A stretch of 7,602 nt of DNA from positions 1 through 7,602 of the forward strand of contig JALFRH010000063.1 in NCBI GenBank assembly GCA_022785155.1, in the 5' to 3' direction. Positions 6,124 to 7,602 of the stretch are shown here, one piece after another. The notes beneath the pieces were generated by a model. It did no database searches, was not told the DNA's origin, and worked only from the letters and a program-made list of their open reading frames with translations. Each line of letters opens with the position of its first letter. Positions within the stretch are counted from its first letter, which is position 1. This stretch comes from Spirochaetales bacterium (GTDB taxonomy: Bacteria > Spirochaetota > Spirochaetia > Sphaerochaetales > Sphaerochaetaceae). Both the position numbers and the translations under genes were made by a program.

Positions 6124-6687
6124 ATGATTAAAGCAGGACAGATTGAAAAAGGTACAGCTCTCCTTATTAAGGGCCAGCCATTCCTCTGCATTGAAAGAGA
6201 GTTCGTAAACCCAGGTAAGGGTTCCGCCTTCGTCAGACTCAAGCTCAAGAGCCCGGCAACAGGTCAGACACTCTCAGAAACAATGAAGTCTCAGGACAAC
6301 GCAGAAGACATCACTATTGAAGATAGAACTTTCCAGTATCTCTACAACGATGGTGAGAATTTCGCATTCATGAACGTTGAGAACTATGAGCAGATCGAAG
6401 TTCCAATGAAGAGCTTCGAAGGTTATGAGTACATCATGAAGGATGGCGAGACATACAGACTTACTCTTTGGGAAGATCAGGTTCTCGACATTCAGGTTCC
6501 AAGCAAGGTTGTCTACGTTGTTACAGAGACTGAAGACGCAGCAAGAGGCGATACAGTCCAGGGTGTAACAAAGGATGCTGTTCTCGAGACAGGTCTCAAG
6601 ATCAGAGTTCCTGGCTTCATCAAGCAGGGTGAAAAGGTCAGAGTCAACACTGAAACAAGAGAATACTTGGAAAGAGTCAACGACTAA
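6124..6687 (+). CDS. efp: Translation elongation factor P
   Basis: EF-P binds between the P and E sites of the ribosome and promotes peptide-bond formation at polyproline stretches. The 187 aa matches the family (E. coli 188). Visible: the N-terminal KOW-like domain with modification loop EFVNPGKGSAF, so Lys32 is the predicted EpmA target (Lys34 in E. coli); the central OB domain with TFQYLYNDGENFAFMN; and the C-terminal OB domain with TLETG-like VLETGLKIRVPGFIKQGEKV and the closing TREYLERV. An arginine at the loop tip, the EarP rhamnosylation type, is absent, which agrees with the upstream epmA. Codon use differs sharply from the neighbours: every Arg is AGA, Ile is only ATT/ATC, and Leu is CTC/CTT apart from one TTG. 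This is the pattern of a very highly expressed gene. A strong terminator follows seven bases after the stop. Confidence 0.98.
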   Translation: MIKAGQIEKGTALLIKGQPFLCIEREFVNPGKGSAFVRLKLKSPATGQTLSETMKSQDNAEDITIEDRTFQYLYNDGENFAFMNVENYEQIEVPMKSFEGYEYIMKDGETYRLTLWEDQVLDIQVPSKVVYVVTETEDAARGDTVQGVTKDAVLETGLKIRVPGFIKQGEKVRVNTETREYLERVND

Positions 6688-6693
6688 CCTTTT

Positions 6694-6725
6694 ATAAAGT
6701 GCTCCTTCGGGAGCATTTTATTTTA
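6694..6725 (+). terminator. Rho-independent terminator after efp
   Basis: A 12-bp stem (6694-6705 with 6710-6721, one G-U pair) is capped by a C(UUCG)G tetraloop, an exceptionally stable loop. The lower stem is A/U and runs into TTTTATTTT. It starts seven bases after the efp stop. Confidence 0.93.
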
Positions 6726-6890
6726 CCCTTTCCTTTATTAATTTGTATCAATTTCATTCCTATTTAAGTATGTTATTTTAAAAATAAATAATATAATTGC
6801 AAAAATAGGGACAAATAATACCACAATCGAATTACAGGAATTGGTTTTGTTTGACAAATATCTGAAAGAAAGAGGATAAGAGTAATTGCT
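6726..6890. other. AT-rich intergenic spacer without a supportable gene
   Basis: This stretch lies between convergent transcription units. I see no ORF with a ribosome-binding site and no tRNA-like fold. It contains an A/T-only palindrome (6773-6787) and an isolated TTGACA at 6851 that leads to no evident gene. Confidence 0.6.
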
Positions 6891-6923
6891 ATACTAAAAC
6901 TGGAGAGAAACGACTCTCTCCAG
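6891..6923 (-). terminator. Rho-independent terminator of the right-hand minus-strand operon
   Basis: Perfect 9-bp arms CTGGAGAGA (6900-6908) and TCTCTCCAG (6915-6923) flank a 6-base loop. Read on the minus strand, the hairpin is followed by TTTTAGTAT, a modest U-tract. It begins nine bases after the stop codon at 6933. On the plus strand the hairpin is followed by CAAAAACACC, so it acts on minus-strand transcripts. Confidence 0.8.
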
Positions 6924-6932
6924 CAAAAACAC

Positions 6933-7424
6933 CTATTTACGTTTTTTGTATCTCAGGGCGCATATATCATCACCCTTTGCGATGCATGACTCCAGAATCA
7001 AATCGGCGTTGTATCTCTCGCCTATTCCATGATCTCCACACATTGCTATATCGCAAAGCCTGGCTATTTCTTCGTCGCTGCATCCAGCCTTCTGCCAAGC
7101 CTTCACCAAAGGACAGTAATGGAAATCTATAAAGAGTTCATCATCAGTGCTCTTCTTTACATCCATTTCAAATAAAAACTGTGCCGCTTTAGTAAAAAGA
7201 GTCTTTCTCAGCCCTTTCAAAGAGTCGGTACCACCCTTATCCACAAGGTCCTTGCCTTGGGATAGTCCACACTCTGTGATTGCCTCAGGAGCAAAATCCT
7301 CCCATTCCAACCCCTTTTTCTTTGCTTCCTTACACAAGAGATAAAGCCAAAATGCCCTATGCTCCAACTGTTCTCTTATTTTCTGCAATACAGATATCTT
7401 ATACTTTGGTTCGTTCTTAATCAT
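6933..7424 (-). CDS. L-2-amino-thiazoline-4-carboxylate hydrolase-family protein
   Basis: Small cysteine-rich cytoplasmic protein (163 aa) that I assign to the ATC-hydrolase family (Pfam ATC_hydrolase, from memory). The named reaction opens the thiazoline ring of L-ATC on the route to L-cysteine, but most members are untested. Visible: an N-terminal helix-rich half, then the conserved block around CPLVKAW (104-110), DEEIARLCDIAMCGDHGI (117-134) and the terminal GDDICALRY (151-159). Cys104, Cys124, Cys129, Cys147 and Cys155 are candidates for catalysis or metal binding. The start is chosen at ATG 7424 because TTTGAGG (7431-7437) lies six bases upstream. An ATG at 7430 abuts the GAGG, and a TTG at 7499 would give an N-terminus that is only an out-of-frame reading of the upstream gene. 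It follows the amidohydrolase end after 8 bp, so the two are one operon. Confidence 0.75.
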   Translation of the reverse strand: MIKNEPKYKISVLQKIREQLEHRAFWLYLLCKEAKKKGLEWEDFAPEAITECGLSQGKDLVDKGGTDSLKGLRKTLFTKAAQFLFEMDVKKSTDDELFIDFHYCPLVKAWQKAGCSDEEIARLCDIAMCGDHGIGERYNADLILESCIAKGDDICALRYKKRK

Positions 7425-7432
7425 ATTCATCC

Positions 7433-7602
7433 TCAAATCAGATTCGCAAGGAAAGACAGGGCATAAGCCACATGGAGTCTGGAGGCAATCAAAAGACAAT
7501 CTTCGTCAATCTCAAATGATCCGTCATGGTGTGCAACCATAGTATTTGGATTGTTCTCGTTTCCACTACCTACATAAACATAGGTTCCTGGAACCCTGAG
7601 AT
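7433..7602 (-). CDS. C-terminal fragment of an M20-type (HipO-like) amidohydrolase/aminoacylase
   Basis: Only the last 55 residues are in the window; the frame begins at 7600 and stops at TGA 7433-7435. It is too short for the ORF list but clear in character: VPGTYVYVGSGNENN, then AHHDGSFEIDEDCLL, then an Ala/Leu helix to the end. This is the typical C-terminus of M20D metallopeptidases (hippurate hydrolase, N-acyl-amino-acid amidohydrolase), where the HH pair includes a metal ligand and F-x-I/F-D-E precedes the final helices. The family hydrolyses N-acylated amino acids with two bound metals. Substrate cannot be inferred. Its stop codon overlaps the Shine-Dalgarno of the downstream ATC-hydrolase-like gene, suggesting coupled translation. 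Confidence 0.8.
   Translation of the reverse strand, partial: LRVPGTYVYVGSGNENNPNTMVAHHDGSFEIDEDCLLIASRLHVAYALSFLANLI

Noticed and set aside
6773..6787. TTATTTT-A-AAAATAA palindrome
   Set aside because: Made only of A and T in an AT-rich spacer, so chance is the best explanation; no promoter or gene is attached to it.
6851..6923. Possible small RNA: TTGACA-N18-GATAAG followed by a hairpin
   Set aside because: The -10 is poor, the hairpin has no U-tract on the plus strand, and it is fully explained as the terminator of the minus-strand operon.
7425..7499. TTG start adding a Cys-rich N-terminus to the ATC-hydrolase-like protein
   Set aside because: That stretch is coding in another frame for the M20 amidohydrolase C-terminus, and a properly spaced GAGG selects the ATG at 7424.

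Overview
The window is compact, gene-dense bacterial chromosome of moderate GC. It carries two divergent blocks of translation-quality genes and, at the right edge, the end of a small metabolic operon. The gene order mnmE-mnmG-rsmG occurs in Borrelia-type spirochaetes and in Firmicutes. Firmicutes usually follow rsmG with noc/parA/parB, but here an unrelated membrane protein follows. Together with an EpmA-type EF-P modification pair, this fits a host-associated spirochaete (Sphaerochaeta-like) better than a Firmicute. That assignment is inference and not certain.

Layout. Positions 1-4893 (minus strand) hold one tightly packed operon: mnmE (435 aa), mnmG (603 aa), rsmG (213 aa) and a left-truncated membrane protein with a very long Lys/Glu helix. 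The gaps are 1 bp, an 8-bp overlap and a 4-bp overlap. Positions 4894-5015 are a divergent promoter region. It contains a perfect 17-bp palindrome, a second inverted repeat over the mnmE start, and promoter-like boxes placed so that both divergent mRNAs could begin at their ATG. Positions 5016-6687 (plus strand) hold epmA (325 aa), a 130-bp gap with its own promoter signals, and efp (187 aa), closed by a strong UUCG-loop terminator. Positions 6726-6890 are an AT-rich spacer with no supportable gene. Positions 6891-7602 (minus strand) hold the tail of an operon: the C-terminus of an M20-type amidohydrolase, a small protein of the L-2-amino-thiazoline-4-carboxylate hydrolase family, and a terminator.

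How the genes work together. MnmE and MnmG jointly modify the wobble U34 of a tRNA set. RsmG methylates 16S rRNA near the decoding centre. EpmA attaches a beta-lysine-type group to a conserved lysine of EF-P, which relieves ribosome stalling at polyproline. About 5 kb is therefore devoted to decoding accuracy and elongation, arranged head to head around one 122-bp control region. EpmB (lysine 2,3-aminomutase), normally needed to supply beta-lysine, is not in the window. The two genes at the right edge are an unrelated catabolic or salvage pair. I see no mobile element, CRISPR array, tRNA or rRNA.
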